Notes: generated by a model from the letters alone, not told the origin. Positions 32,202-41,919 are shown, counted from the stretch's first letter. The stretch is 64,000 bases of DNA from Hymenobacter citatus (GCF_014333615.1 NZ_JACSCY010000015.1:62001-126000); one strand, 5' to 3'. A program made the numbers and translations.

Positions 32202-33494
32202 TTACCGAACCAAATCCTGTTTGCGGTAGGCGTCGATGGCCAGCAGGATAAATAGCAGGGTAGTAAACGACCAGAGCGAGGAGCCGCCGTAACTAAAAAA
32301 CGGCAGCGGAATCCCTACCACCGGCGCCAGCCCGATGGTCATGCCGATGTTCACGGCGAAGTGGAAGAAGATAATACTGGCCACGCAGTAGCCGTAGGTG
32401 CGCCCAAACACCGATTTCTGCCGCTCGGCCACGTACACAACGCGCCACAGCAAGGCCATAAACAGTGCAATCGTAACCACGGAACCAAGCCAACCCCACT
32501 CTTCGCCCACAGTACAGAAAATGAAGTCGGTGCTTTGCTCGGGCACAAAGTCGAACTTGGTTTGGGTACCTTGTAGGAAGCCCTTGCCCACTACCCCACC
32601 CGAGCCAATGGCAATCTTGGACTGCGTCACGTTCCAGCCTACCCCTAGCGGGTCGGCAGAGGGATTGATGAGGATTTCGATGCGCTTGCGCTGATGCTCC
32701 TGCAAGACGCTATTAAAGAAGAAATCAACCCCAAATACCATCCCAATCACCACCAGCCACACCCCAATGGAAAGTGGCAGATGGTGGCGTAGCAGGCGAT
32801 TGTTGAACACCAACACCAGCACCAATAGCACGGTAAAAAAACCAATCAGCCAAAGCTTAGGCACCAGCAGCGCCAGAATCAGGATAGCCCCGCCGGCTGC
32901 CAGCAACAGCAAAATCAGCGGCGACATGCCCTCGCGGAAGTACGCCAGCAGAAACGCCCCGAATACCAGCGCCTGCCCCGTTTCGTTGGCCGCGATGATG
33001 AGCAACGGGGGAAGCAGCGTGAAGACGGCCAGCATCAACTGGTCGCGAAAATTCTGGTGACGCAGGTTGATGCCCGCCATGTAGCGCGACACGGCCAAGG
33101 CCGTGATGAACTTGGCAAACTCGGCGGGTTGCAGGCGCACCGGCCCCAACTCCAGCCAGGAGCGGGAGCCCGCAATAGGTCGCGCAATAAAGGGCGTAAT
33201 AATGAGCAGTACAATCATGCCCGCGTAGAGCGCGTAAGCAAACGTGTCGTACGCCTTGTAATCGACTACCAGCAGCACCACAATGAGCAGCACGGCCGTC
33301 CCAATCCACAGGATTTGCTTGAACCAGTTGAAGTTCATCAGCTCCCCAAAGCTCAAGCCGAAGACGTGGGTAGGTGCATCGGGCGAGTAGCTGGCCGCGT
33401 ACACGTTCAGCCACCCCACGAACACCATCAGCAAATAAATGCCTACGGTAACCCAGTCTATGCTGCGGGAATAACGAGCGGGTGATGAGGGCAT
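32202..33494 (-). CDS. rodA: Peptidoglycan glycosyltransferase RodA (SEDS)
   Basis: 430 residues, ten or so membrane helices. SEDS landmarks: GSRSWLELGPVRLQPAEFAK with the functional PAEFAK, GFLQGTQTKFDFVPEQSTDF with the essential region between helices, and the C-terminal GIPLPFFSYGGSS. It polymerises lipid II for lateral wall growth together with PBP2, whose gene is immediately upstream in the same orientation. End of the mre-mrd cluster. Confidence 0.95.
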   Translation of the reverse strand: MPSSPARYSRSIDWVTVGIYLLMVFVGWLNVYAASYSPDAPTHVFGLSFGELMNFNWFKQILWIGTAVLLIVVLLVVDYKAYDTFAYALYAGMIVLLIITPFIARPIAGSRSWLELGPVRLQPAEFAKFITALAVSRYMAGINLRHQNFRDQLMLAVFTLLPPLLIIAANETGQALVFGAFLLAYFREGMSPLILLLLAAGGAILILALLVPKLWLIGFFTVLLVLVLVFNNRLLRHHLPLSIGVWLVVIGMVFGVDFFFNSVLQEHQRKRIEILINPSADPLGVGWNVTQSKIAIGSGGVVGKGFLQGTQTKFDFVPEQSTDFIFCTVGEEWGWLGSVVTIALFMALLWRVVYVAERQKSVFGRTYGYCVASIIFFHFAVNIGMTIGLAPVVGIPLPFFSYGGSSLWSFTTLLFILLAIDAYRKQDLVR

Positions 33495-33559
33495 TAATCA
33501 GGTGTTAATTATACGTTGTCTGATAACTGACAACACGTACTCAGCGGTTGACAACTCGC

Positions 33560-35392
33560 TTAATGATGGCGTTTCACGAAACGGTCGGCGGAGCCAGGCA
33601 ACCATTCTTCCCACTGTTTGCGCACCACTTTGCCGCGCAAGTAGCGCTCCACCATCAGCGAGGCCAGAGGAGCCGCTGAGGAGCCGCCAAAGCCTGCATT
33701 TTCGATGAACACAGCAATGGCAATTTTGGGGTCTTCGACGGGTGCAAAGGCTGCAAAGGTAGCGTGGTCGGCGCCGTGGGGGTTCTGCACCGTACCCGTT
33801 TTACCGGCCATTGAGATGCCGAATTGCTCTAGGCTAGCCAGATTGGCCGTGCCGCCCCTACCCACTACCATCTGCATACCCGGAATGATCTGCTCGAAAT
33901 AGCGCGGGTTTACGCTTGTGGTATGGCGCTCCTGAAATTGAGGCAAAGGGCCGTTTTGGCCTACACTGCGCACGAAATGGGGCGTGTAGTAGTACCCACG
34001 GTTGGCAATAATGGCCATGATGTTTGCCATTTGCAGACTTGTTACCTGCACCTCGCCTTGGCCAATACTCAAGGAGTAAACCGTTTTGTAAGTCCAGCGG
34101 TGGTGGCCGTAGCGCTTGTCGTAGTACTCAGGCGAGGGTATCAGGCCTTTCTTCTCGCCCATTAAGTCCACGCCCAGCTTGTCGCCGAGGCCGAAGGTCA
34201 TTACGTTGCGTTTCCACTCGGCCAGTCCCAGCCGCGAATCCTCGAAGCGGTTGCGCGAACGGCCGCGCATTACGGTGGCCTGCATCACCTGGTAGAAATA
34301 GGGGTTGCAGCTGTTTTTGATGGCAATGCTCACATTACCAGGATATTCGTGGTTGTGCGTGCAGCGCACTAAGCGCTGGTTGCAGGGAAAGCCCGTGTTG
34401 GCCGATACAGCGCCCGACTGCATGGCCACCAGCTCGTTTACCAGCTTAAACACCGAGCCCGGCGAGTAAATGGCCGTGAGAGGCCGGTCGATGAGGGGGC
34501 GCTCGGGGTTATTAAGCAACTCCATGTAGCGGTTGCCTAGGCCCTTGCCCGTGAGCATGGCCGGATCATAAGCCGGTGCCGACACGAAGGCTAGAATCTC
34601 GCCGGTTTTGGGGTCAATGGCGACGACTGTACCGCGCTTGCCAGCCATCAGCATCTCACCGTATTGTTGCAAGTCGATGTCGATGCCCGTGTGCAAGTCC
34701 TGCCCGGCTACGGAGAGCGTGTCAAACTCGCCTCCCCGGAACGCGCCCTTCTCAATGCCACGCACGTTCACCATGCGGTACTGCACGCCCCGGTGCCCCA
34801 TCAGCTCCTTCTCGTAGAACGACTCCAGGCCGCTAATGCCCAGAAAATCGGTAGGACGGTACTTGGCGTACTTCTCCCGGTCTACCCAAGTGGCCGGTAT
34901 TGGTCCTACGTAGCCCAGGGCGTGGGCCATGCTTTGGGTACCATAAGCGCGGGCCATCCGCGCTTCAATGCGGAAGCCTGGGAAATCAATCAGGTTGTCC
35001 TGAATGGAAGCCAGCTCGGCAGTGCTTAAGTTCTGTACCAGCGGTGAGGCTTTCACGCGCGAGTATTTTTTGGCAGCCAGCAAGCCAGCGCGCAAGTCCT
35101 CTACGGGTAGTTGCAGCAGCTGGCAGAAGCGCACCGTGTCTAGCTGCTTCACTTCGCGGGGCACCACCAGCAGGTCATACACCGGCGTATTCTGTACCAG
35201 CAGCTTGCCGTTGCGGTCATACACCAGCCCGCGGTAAGGCACCTTCACGATGCGCTGCAAGGTGTTGCGGTCGGCGGCCAGCTTGTAGCTGCCATCCAGC
35301 ACCTGGATGTAAAAGAGTCGCCCCGCAAATAGCATCGCCACGGCAAGAAAAATGGCCTGCACTACGTATTTGCGTCCTTCTAAATATTGCAA
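33560..35392 (-). CDS. mrdA: Penicillin-binding protein 2 (peptidoglycan transpeptidase)
   Basis: 610 residues. One N-terminal membrane helix, then the dimerisation region, then the transpeptidase domain with SxxK in YSPGSVFKL, SxN in KNSCNPYF and KTG in MAGKTGTVQNP. It crosslinks peptidoglycan during elongation with RodA, which follows 65 bases downstream. Length matches PBP2 of rods. Confidence 0.95.
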   Translation of the reverse strand: MQYLEGRKYVVQAIFLAVAMLFAGRLFYIQVLDGSYKLAADRNTLQRIVKVPYRGLVYDRNGKLLVQNTPVYDLLVVPREVKQLDTVRFCQLLQLPVEDLRAGLLAAKKYSRVKASPLVQNLSTAELASIQDNLIDFPGFRIEARMARAYGTQSMAHALGYVGPIPATWVDREKYAKYRPTDFLGISGLESFYEKELMGHRGVQYRMVNVRGIEKGAFRGGEFDTLSVAGQDLHTGIDIDLQQYGEMLMAGKRGTVVAIDPKTGEILAFVSAPAYDPAMLTGKGLGNRYMELLNNPERPLIDRPLTAIYSPGSVFKLVNELVAMQSGAVSANTGFPCNQRLVRCTHNHEYPGNVSIAIKNSCNPYFYQVMQATVMRGRSRNRFEDSRLGLAEWKRNVMTFGLGDKLGVDLMGEKKGLIPSPEYYDKRYGHHRWTYKTVYSLSIGQGEVQVTSLQMANIMAIIANRGYYYTPHFVRSVGQNGPLPQFQERHTTSVNPRYFEQIIPGMQMVVGRGGTANLASLEQFGISMAGKTGTVQNPHGADHATFAAFAPVEDPKIAIAVFIENAGFGGSSAAPLASLMVERYLRGKVVRKQWEEWLPGSADRFVKRHH

Positions 35393-35573
35393 AGCAAAGA
35401 AAATCTGAGTAGTAAGCTATACCGATGCATGATGTAGCTGCGCCGCAAAGATACAAACCATTAAGCGGCTATAGTACAGCATTAGCACCAACACAACACC
35501 GCTTGTTACGGCTTGTGCCCTACAACAACACGCATACACAGACGTTCTTCTTTTTCAACAAAAATCCACCTAC

Positions 35574-37001
35574 TTATTCCGTGTAAGCATATATCCCCCG
35601 CCAGGCATCCTGGTACACACGCCGGTAAGCGCCAATCTGCGCGGGCGCATCGGATGGGATGTGGTAGACCTGGTTTTTCTGTCGATAATCGCAAATAATA
35701 TAGCGCACTGAGTCCTGAGCCGCGCGGCGGAAAAAAGTAGTCAAAGGCGGTGGATTATCGGGGGCTATGAGCTGGTAATACGTGAGGGACCGGACGCGGT
35801 AATGAGGCATCTGCCCAAAGAAAAAATCGATAGGCGCAATTACCTTGGCACCTTTGCGGGGCATGTACTGCGCCAGCGTCCGATTGGTATCCATAATGGA
35901 AGGCTCGCGCTGATTTTCAATGACCAGCTCGACCGTACGCACAGCGGCCCCTAATGGGTAGAGGCATAGCACTACCAGCAGTGCCAGCCGCTGCCAGCGC
36001 GCTAAGTGGGGCGTAGCGGCTGCTAGAAGTTCCGTCACAACCACGATTAATATGGGCACGAACAGCAGGTAGTAATATACGTTCGTGTTTTTGGTGAGCA
36101 GCCAGAAGATGCCCAGTAGCCACAGCAAATACTGCATGGTGGGCGTTAGCAGTCGCCGGGTGGCCGGCCGCAGTGTCAGTACCAATACGGTGAGCAGAAA
36201 AAGCACAGTGAGAGGCACTTCGCCGCTGCTGTGAAAGAAGATTTGGTCGTAGCGGCGCATCACGTGCATCTTCTTGGCCCAGTTGAAATTGCCCTGGGCC
36301 GCGTGGTCGTGGCTGAACTGGTAGAGTAGCCGGTTCAATTGGTTGTCCCACAGCGCATCGGCCACATACAAGCTTAGCACAATGCCCCCCGCCAAGCCAA
36401 ACCACACTGCTTTTTTCCAATGGCCTTGTCCTGCGAGCCAAGCGCACCCCGCGGCAATGTAGATGGTGCCATTGAGGTGGGTGAGGGCCGCCAATCCGGC
36501 AAACGCCCCCGCCACTACTACCCAACGGGTGCGGGCGCTATGCTGCTGCAACAGCAAAAACGAGGCGAAGCCGCAGGCCGCCACCATAGTTTCAGGACGA
36601 TTGTCTACCCCGAATGTCCACAGGCATCCGCAGCCAACGTAGAATAGGGCGGCTAGCCATTGCTGCGCCGCGCGCCCTCGAAAATACACTAACAGCAGCA
36701 CCAGCCCTACCGCGGTAAACAGCATTGGCACGGTGCGGGCCGCCCAGATGGTGGGTCCGAATAGATACAGCACCGGCACCTGCACGTACACGAAGGCTTT
36801 GTGAAAAACGTACAGACGCTCGTGCCAGTAGTTGTAGCCCCTGAATAACTCGGAGCGCACAATGCCGTCTTTCAGTAACCAATAGGATTGCTCGGTGCAC
36901 CAGGCGTCATCGAAATGAACGATTCGGTGGTAGAGCGTGGCCGCGAAGCCAACTAACAACACCAGTAATAGTAGTGCGTAATATTTCTTTTGTAGAAGCA
37001 T
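35574..37001 (-). CDS. GT39-like integral-membrane glycosyltransferase
   Basis: 475 residues, about 11 membrane helices, with a short C-terminal soluble tail. The first external loop has HFDDAWCTEQSYWL, the acidic site of GT-C enzymes of the ArnT/PMT group, which move a sugar from a polyprenyl phosphate. It lies between mreD and mrdA, on the same strand, an unusual insertion into the shape cluster. Substrate is unknown. Confidence 0.82.
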   Translation of the reverse strand: MLLQKKYYALLLLVLLVGFAATLYHRIVHFDDAWCTEQSYWLLKDGIVRSELFRGYNYWHERLYVFHKAFVYVQVPVLYLFGPTIWAARTVPMLFTAVGLVLLLVYFRGRAAQQWLAALFYVGCGCLWTFGVDNRPETMVAACGFASFLLLQQHSARTRWVVVAGAFAGLAALTHLNGTIYIAAGCAWLAGQGHWKKAVWFGLAGGIVLSLYVADALWDNQLNRLLYQFSHDHAAQGNFNWAKKMHVMRRYDQIFFHSSGEVPLTVLFLLTVLVLTLRPATRRLLTPTMQYLLWLLGIFWLLTKNTNVYYYLLFVPILIVVVTELLAAATPHLARWQRLALLVVLCLYPLGAAVRTVELVIENQREPSIMDTNRTLAQYMPRKGAKVIAPIDFFFGQMPHYRVRSLTYYQLIAPDNPPPLTTFFRRAAQDSVRYIICDYRQKNQVYHIPSDAPAQIGAYRRVYQDAWRGIYAYTE

Positions 37002-37113
37002 AGAAACCTAGCATAACTCACTGTATTCACTTCTACAAGATTACTACGTTTTTGCTGGGTTTCCCGGATAAAGCAACCCAGCTGCGGCATTGCAACAGCC
37101 CAGCCCCTACCCT

Positions 37114-37647
37114 CTAACGCGACCGGCGACGGGTAGGAAAAAACACCAGCTGCACAATCAGCATCACCAAGGTGGTGTAAAGGGTGCTGACGAGGATTTT
37201 GGCCATGGTGAAGCCCAACGACAGGAAGCTGCCCAACTCCAACAGAAAGAACGTCACGTGGTGCAAGGCGATGAGCAGCACCAAGTATACCATCATCCAC
37301 TGCCAGCCCATCTGGTGAATATTCACCGAGTCGGCGGCGTCGTACCCATCGCGAGGGGTCAGCAGGCGTAGCACCCACGGGCGCAGGTAGGCCGTGAGCA
37401 CAGCCGAGGCAGCATATAGTCCACCCGTATCCTGAAACACATCTACCGTGAAGCCCAGCCCAAAACCCAGCAGTAGTTGCACTACAATGGGCGTATCAAT
37501 GGGTAGAAACAGCAGGAAGCCCAGATAGAAGAAATTCCAGCCCAGGTCGAACAGCACGAAGTTGCTGTTGTCGAGCAGCAGCACGTACAGCCCCACAAAG
37601 AGCGCAAACCGCACCAGCTGCCACGCAATGGTTCCGACTATGCTCAT
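37114..37647 (-). CDS. mreD: Rod shape-determining protein MreD
   Basis: 177 residues with five to six membrane helices. The conserved LLGFGLGFTVDVFQDTGGLY region is typical of Bacteroidota MreD. It overlaps the mreC stop by four bases (ATGA), so the two are coupled. It is the membrane partner of MreC in the elongasome. Confidence 0.92.
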   Translation of the reverse strand: MSIVGTIAWQLVRFALFVGLYVLLLDNSNFVLFDLGWNFFYLGFLLFLPIDTPIVVQLLLGFGLGFTVDVFQDTGGLYAASAVLTAYLRPWVLRLLTPRDGYDAADSVNIHQMGWQWMMVYLVLLIALHHVTFFLLELGSFLSLGFTMAKILVSTLYTTLVMLIVQLVFFPTRRRSR

Positions 37648-38567
37648 CGTTTCCCCCCTCCTACTACGGTGCCCGTGTGTGTTTCCAGGGTGTCGCGCTC
37701 GGCTTGGGGCCGGCTGCGCACCACGTACACATAGGTCAGGTTAGAGAAATTGACCGAAAGCCGCACGCGCACCGTCCAGAAATTCTTGTCGGGCTCCTTC
37801 GTAAAGGTGTCGATGGTACCCACCATCACCCCTTCCGGGAAGGTAGCGTTGTAGCCGGAGGTAATCACCGTGTCGCCGCGCACCAGCTTGTTCTGGCGCG
37901 GAATGTAGTCGAGCAGGGCGTGGGTGGGGTCGTCGCCCTGCCATTTGATGCTGCCAAACGTACCATCGCGCTGGATTTTGGCCGAAATAGCCGTTTTGGA
38001 ATGCAGCAGCGACGTGATGCGGGCGTAATGCTCACTCACCGACTGCACCCTACCCACTACCCCACTGGCGGCCAGCACCCCCATACCGGGCTGCACCTGA
38101 TCGAGCGTTCCTACGTTCAGCGTTAGGTAGTTATCCACGTCGCGCAAGCTATTATTCACTACCCTAGCCGGAATCAGTGGATAACTGGGGTCGTTGTTGC
38201 TGAGAGCTTGGTTGCCCAGTACCAGTGAATCGGGGCGGCCCGTGCGTAGTAGGCGCACCTGGGCAAGACTATCGTGGCGGATGGGTAGGCTGTCGGCCAC
38301 GCGCCGCCCCAGGTCAGACAGGTAGAGACGCTGACGTAGGGCCGCGTTTTCGGCTGCCAAACTCTGGTTTACCTGGGCCAGTTCGAAGTATTCCGCCACC
38401 TGCGTACGCCACTCCAACAGCTGCCCGGCATAGGCATTGGCCGAGTTGAAAAACGCCGCCCGCTGGTAAGCGCTATTGCGAATCAGCAGGTAAACGCTCA
38501 ATACCTCCAGCAACGCAAACACGAGGATGCCCCGGTAGCGAAACAAAAAGGCAAAGAGGTTTCTCAT
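37644..38567 (-). CDS. mreC: Rod shape-determining protein MreC
   Basis: 307 residues. One N-terminal membrane helix (about 8-28), a coiled coil to about residue 85, then the two beta-barrels with VLAASGVVGRV and DTVITSGYNATFPEGVMVG. It links MreB to PBP2 in the periplasm. mreB is 103 bases upstream, with a small inverted repeat between. Confidence 0.94.
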   Translation of the reverse strand: MRNLFAFLFRYRGILVFALLEVLSVYLLIRNSAYQRAAFFNSANAYAGQLLEWRTQVAEYFELAQVNQSLAAENAALRQRLYLSDLGRRVADSLPIRHDSLAQVRLLRTGRPDSLVLGNQALSNNDPSYPLIPARVVNNSLRDVDNYLTLNVGTLDQVQPGMGVLAASGVVGRVQSVSEHYARITSLLHSKTAISAKIQRDGTFGSIKWQGDDPTHALLDYIPRQNKLVRGDTVITSGYNATFPEGVMVGTIDTFTKEPDKNFWTVRVRLSVNFSNLTYVYVVRSRPQAERDTLETHTGTVVGGGKR

Positions 38568-38586
38568 TGAAAATAGATAGGAGATG

Positions 38587-38661
38587 GTGAGACATGAGAA
38601 GTGAGATAATAGACTCGCACAAATCGTTATGAATTTACTATCTCACTTCTCATGTCTCACA
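38587..38661. repeat. Inverted repeat between mreB and mreC
   Basis: Arms of 25 bases (GTGAGACATGAGAAGTGAG then ATAATA, and its inverted copy at 38637-38661) around a 25-base loop. It belongs to the GTGAGA-rich family seen at 19089, 25229 and 54433. Confidence 0.8.
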
Positions 38662-38670
38662 GCCTCACTT

Positions 38671-39696
38671 CTAAGTAAGCAATACGCTCTTGAAAGCCTG
38701 AATATTCTTGATGGCGGCGCCGGTGCCGCGCACCACGGCGCGGAGCGGGTCCTCAGCAATGTGAATGGGCAGCTTGGTTTTGGCGGCCAGGCGCTTGTCG
38801 AGGCCGCGGAGCAGGGCACCGCCGCCGGTCAGGTGAATGCCGTTTTCGTAAATGTCGGCCGACAATTCGGGGGGAGAGATTTCCAGCGCCTTCAGCACGG
38901 CCTCCTCAATCTTGGCTACCGATTTGTCGAGAGCAATGGCAATTTCCGAGGAAGTCACTTTGATAACCTTCGGAATGCCCGTCATCAGGTCGCGGCCACG
39001 CACCTCGAAGTCGGCGGGCGTGTTTTCCAGCTCCGTGAGGGCGGCGCCTACCTCAATCTTGATGCGCTCGGCCGAACGCTCACCAATCAGCAGGTTGTGC
39101 TGGCGGCGCATGTAATCCAGAATATCCTGGTTGAACACGTCGCCGGCTGTTTTAATCGACTGGTCGCACACAATACCCGACAAAGCAATAACAGCCACCT
39201 CCGTAGTACCACCGCCGATGTCGATAATCATGGAGCCGATGGGCTGCTCCACGTCAATGCCGATACCGATGGCGGCGGCCATGGGCTCCTGAATCATCCA
39301 AACTTCCTTGGCACCGGCGTGCTCAGCAGAGTCGCGCACAGCGCGTTTTTCTACCTCCGTGATGCCCGAGGGAATGCAGATAACCATGCGGTGCGAGGGC
39401 TGAAACAGGCGCGTGCGGGTGTCAATCATCTTGATCAACCCCTTAATCATTTCCTCGGCGGCGTGGAAATCGGCAATTACGCCGTCTTTCAATGGCCTGA
39501 TGGTCTTGATGTTATCGTGGGTCTTCTCGTGCATCTGCTGCGCTTGCCGACCCACGGCTATTACTTTATTGGTAGTACGATCTTTGGCAATGATACTGGG
39601 CTCATCCACCACCACTTTATCATTGTGAATGATGAGCGTGTTGGCCGTGCCCAGGTCCATGGCGATGTCGCTGGTCAGAAAATTGAAGAAACCCAT
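38671..39696 (-). CDS. mreB: Rod shape-determining protein MreB (actin homologue)
   Basis: 341 residues from the ATG at 39696, giving MGFFNFLTSDIAMDLGTANT. Phosphate-1 motif is DLGTANTL, phosphate-2 is DIGGGTTEVAVI and the adenosine motif GGGALLRGLD. It organises the elongasome on the inner face of the membrane. The longer frame to 39816 crosses the promoter. First gene of the mreBCD-GT39-mrdA-rodA series. Confidence 0.96.
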   Translation of the reverse strand: MGFFNFLTSDIAMDLGTANTLIIHNDKVVVDEPSIIAKDRTTNKVIAVGRQAQQMHEKTHDNIKTIRPLKDGVIADFHAAEEMIKGLIKMIDTRTRLFQPSHRMVICIPSGITEVEKRAVRDSAEHAGAKEVWMIQEPMAAAIGIGIDVEQPIGSMIIDIGGGTTEVAVIALSGIVCDQSIKTAGDVFNQDILDYMRRQHNLLIGERSAERIKIEVGAALTELENTPADFEVRGRDLMTGIPKVIKVTSSEIAIALDKSVAKIEEAVLKALEISPPELSADIYENGIHLTGGGALLRGLDKRLAAKTKLPIHIAEDPLRAVVRGTGAAIKNIQAFKSVLLT

Positions 39697-39748
39697 TGAG
39701 TGACGGCAAGTAGATGAAACCGGGCGGCTTGCACCGGAAAAAGTGGGG

Positions 39749-39756
39749 CAAAAGTA
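39749..39756 (-). promoter_or_regulatory. Bacteroidota -7 box of mreB
   Basis: TACTTTTG on the minus strand, 53 bases before the ATG, the same octamer as the ndk box. No clear -33 element was identified. Confidence 0.5.
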
Positions 39757-39929
39757 CAGAAGTTTCCGCGAAGCCCTACTATAGACATAGGATTGCGCTG
39801 CGGCTCCGGGGCCCAATTATTTCAGTTTAATACCAGAATCCTTCTATCAAAAGAGCCTGCTATGCGGGTGCAATACTCGCATTTCAACCCAAATATTGCT
39901 CCTAGGCGCACTGGCCAGCAAACCGACTA

Positions 39930-39990
39930 CCCTAAAATTCCGAACGGTCCTGCGTCGGTAAGCTTGGCAGGACCGTTCGGAATTTTAGGG
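39930..39990. repeat. 24-base perfect inverted repeat
   Basis: CCCTAAAATTCCGAACGG plus TCCTGC (39930-39953) pairs perfectly with 39967-39990 over a 13-base loop. It lies in the 442-base gap between mreB and purH, with the element at 40004; 39757-39929 shows nothing else identifiable. Confidence 0.9.
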
Positions 39991-40003
39991 CTAATTATTA
40001 ATA

Positions 40004-40136
40004 AGCTATTTGCGTTACGTATTGACGGTGTAGAAACGCAACCTTGCGTCTCGTTGGCCGCGCCGTGTGCACGAAATCGTTCAACGACGAGACGCAAGGT
40101 TGCGTCTCTACATCGTTCAATACGTAAGCAAATAGC
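40004..40136. repeat. Long inverted repeat after purH
   Basis: Arms of about 52 bases (40004-40055 and 40082-40136) contain GAAACGCAACCTTGCGTCTC, itself self-complementary (ACGCAAGGTTGCGT), and TTACGTATTGA ends. Similarity is high with a few changes and a small indel. The right end lies two bases from the purH stop. Confidence 0.88.
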
Positions 40137-40138
40137 CT

Positions 40139-41665
40139 TTAGTGTTTGAAATGGCGCACGCCGGTCATCACCATGGCCATACCCAGCTGGTTGCAGGCCG
40201 CAATGCTGTCTTGGTCTTTGATGGAGCCGCCGGGTTGCACCACTGCCCGGATGCCGGCTGCGCCAGCAATTTCCACGCAGTCGGGGAAGGGAAAGAAGGC
40301 GTCGGAGGCCATTACGGCGCCTTGCAGGTCGAAGCCGAAGGAGTGCGCCTTTTCGATGGCTTGCTTGAGAGCGTCTACGCGGGAAGTCTGCCCTACCCCG
40401 GAAGCCAGCAATTGGCCGGCGCGAGCCAGCACAATGGTGTTGCTCTTGGTGTGCTTGCACACTTTGAGGGCAAACTCCAGGGCTTCGGTTTCCTCGGGGG
40501 TAGGCGCCGAGTCAGTCACGGTTTTGAAGTCGGCGGCGGTTTCGATGGCGCGGTCGAAATCCTGCTCAATCACGCCATTCAGCAAGGTTTTCACCTGCTT
40601 TTGTGGGAAATCAACGGGCTTCTGGCGCAGCAGAATGCGGTTTTTCTTGCTTTGCAGCACCGTGAGGGCCGCCGCGTCGAACTCCGGCGCAATCAGCACT
40701 TCAAAGAACAGCTTGTTTAGCTCCTGGGCTGTGGCTTCATCTACCGGCTTGTTCACGATAATCACGCCACCGAATGCCGAAATCGGGTCGCAGGCCAGGG
40801 CGTTGAGGTAGGCCGTGTGCAAGGTATCGGCTTGGGCCACGCCGCAGGCGTTGGTGTGCTTCAGAATAGCGCAGGCAGGTTTGCCCTGCTGGAATTCCTG
40901 CATAAGCAGCACGGCCGCATCTACGTCTACCAAGTTGTTGTAGCTGAGCTGCTTGCCGTGGAGCTGATCGAACAACGCATCCAAGTCGCCGCGGAAGGTG
41001 CCGGCTTGGTGCGGGTTTTCGCCGTAGCGCAGGGGTGTTTCTTGGGAGCTGTTAGCTGATAGCTGTTGGCTGTTAGCTCTTTCTTTGAAGTAGCCAGAAA
41101 TAGCCGTGTCGTAGTGCGCAGTGGCGGCGAAGGCGGCGGCGGCATACTGGCGGCGGTCTTCGAGGTCGGTGCCGCCGTTTTTCTCCGTCAGCAATTGCGT
41201 AACGGCCTCGTACTGGTCGCGGCTGCTCACCACCAGCACGTCGCGGAAGTTTTTGGCGGCGGCGCGCAGCAGCGAAATGCCACCGATGTCAATTTTCTCG
41301 ATGATGTCCTGCTCGGGTGCTCCCGACGCCACGGTTTCCTCGAAGGGGTAGAGGTCAACCACCACCAAATCGATGGGCGGAATCTGGTGCTGCTCGGCTT
41401 CCTGCAAGTCGCTGGCTTCGTGGCGGCGGTGCAGAATGCCGCCGAATACCTTGGGGTGCAGCGTTTTCACGCGGCCACCAAACACCTCCGGGAAGCCTGT
41501 CAGGCTTTCCACGGCCGTTACATCGGCGCCTTGCTCCTCAATAAACTGTTGGGTGCCCCCCGTGGAGTAGATGGTCACGCCGTGCTGTTTGAGCAGGGCC
41601 ACCAGCGGCTCCAGGCGGTCTTTGTAATAAACAGAAACGAGAGCGGAACGAATCGGCTGCGACAT
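40139..41665 (-). CDS. purH: Bifunctional AICAR formyltransferase / IMP cyclohydrolase
   Basis: 508 residues from the ATG at 41665 (the frame to 41719 is not needed). The N-terminal cyclohydrolase domain has ALVSVYYKDRLEPLV, STGGTQQF and GGRVKTLHPKVFGG; the formyltransferase domain has LRYGENPHQ, KHTNACGVA and the C-terminal SDAFFPFPDC. It performs the last two steps of IMP synthesis. Between the domains a heptamer array codes for RANSQQLSANSS, just before LRYGENPHQ, where homologues have an unrelated linker. Confidence 0.96.
   Translation of the reverse strand: MSQPIRSALVSVYYKDRLEPLVALLKQHGVTIYSTGGTQQFIEEQGADVTAVESLTGFPEVFGGRVKTLHPKVFGGILHRRHEASDLQEAEQHQIPPIDLVVVDLYPFEETVASGAPEQDIIEKIDIGGISLLRAAAKNFRDVLVVSSRDQYEAVTQLLTEKNGGTDLEDRRQYAAAAFAATAHYDTAISGYFKERANSQQLSANSSQETPLRYGENPHQAGTFRGDLDALFDQLHGKQLSYNNLVDVDAAVLLMQEFQQGKPACAILKHTNACGVAQADTLHTAYLNALACDPISAFGGVIIVNKPVDEATAQELNKLFFEVLIAPEFDAAALTVLQSKKNRILLRQKPVDFPQKQVKTLLNGVIEQDFDRAIETAADFKTVTDSAPTPEETEALEFALKVCKHTKSNTIVLARAGQLLASGVGQTSRVDALKQAIEKAHSFGFDLQGAVMASDAFFPFPDCVEIAGAAGIRAVVQPGGSIKDQDSIAACNQLGMAMVMTGVRHFKH
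41047..41078. repeat. Heptamer array inside purH
   Basis: Plus-strand units AGCT, GTTAGCT, GATAGCT, GTTGGCT, GTTAGCT. Read in the purH frame they add about ten residues in the interdomain linker without breaking it. Same family as 17132 and 28536. Confidence 0.8.
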
Positions 41666-41818
41666 GGTAGGGGTTGGTTGCGGACTGTGTGAATGACAGC
41701 ACGAAGGTAGCCACGGCAAGCGGGCGGCTTGGTGCTCTATATGTTACGTAATTGTTAAGCACCTGATAACACCTTCGTAATCAACACAAAATACCACCAG
41801 TTATTCTACAATATATAA

Positions 41819-41919
41819 GGCCGTCATTCCGAGCTTGTCGAGGAATCTCGCGAGCTGACTTCTGATTAGCAATACAATATCACCACGCGAGATTCCTCGG
41901 CAAGCTCGGAAGGATGGCC
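41819..41919. repeat. Inverted repeat upstream of the acyl-CoA dehydrogenase
   Basis: 34-base arms (41819-41852 and 41886-41919), a few mismatches, made of GGCCGTCATTCCGAGCTTG and TCGAGGAATCTCGCG. It lies in the 334-base gap between divergent purH and the dehydrogenase; the rest is AT-rich and probably holds both promoters (a near-match TACCTTCG for purH lies at 41709-41702). Confidence 0.85.
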
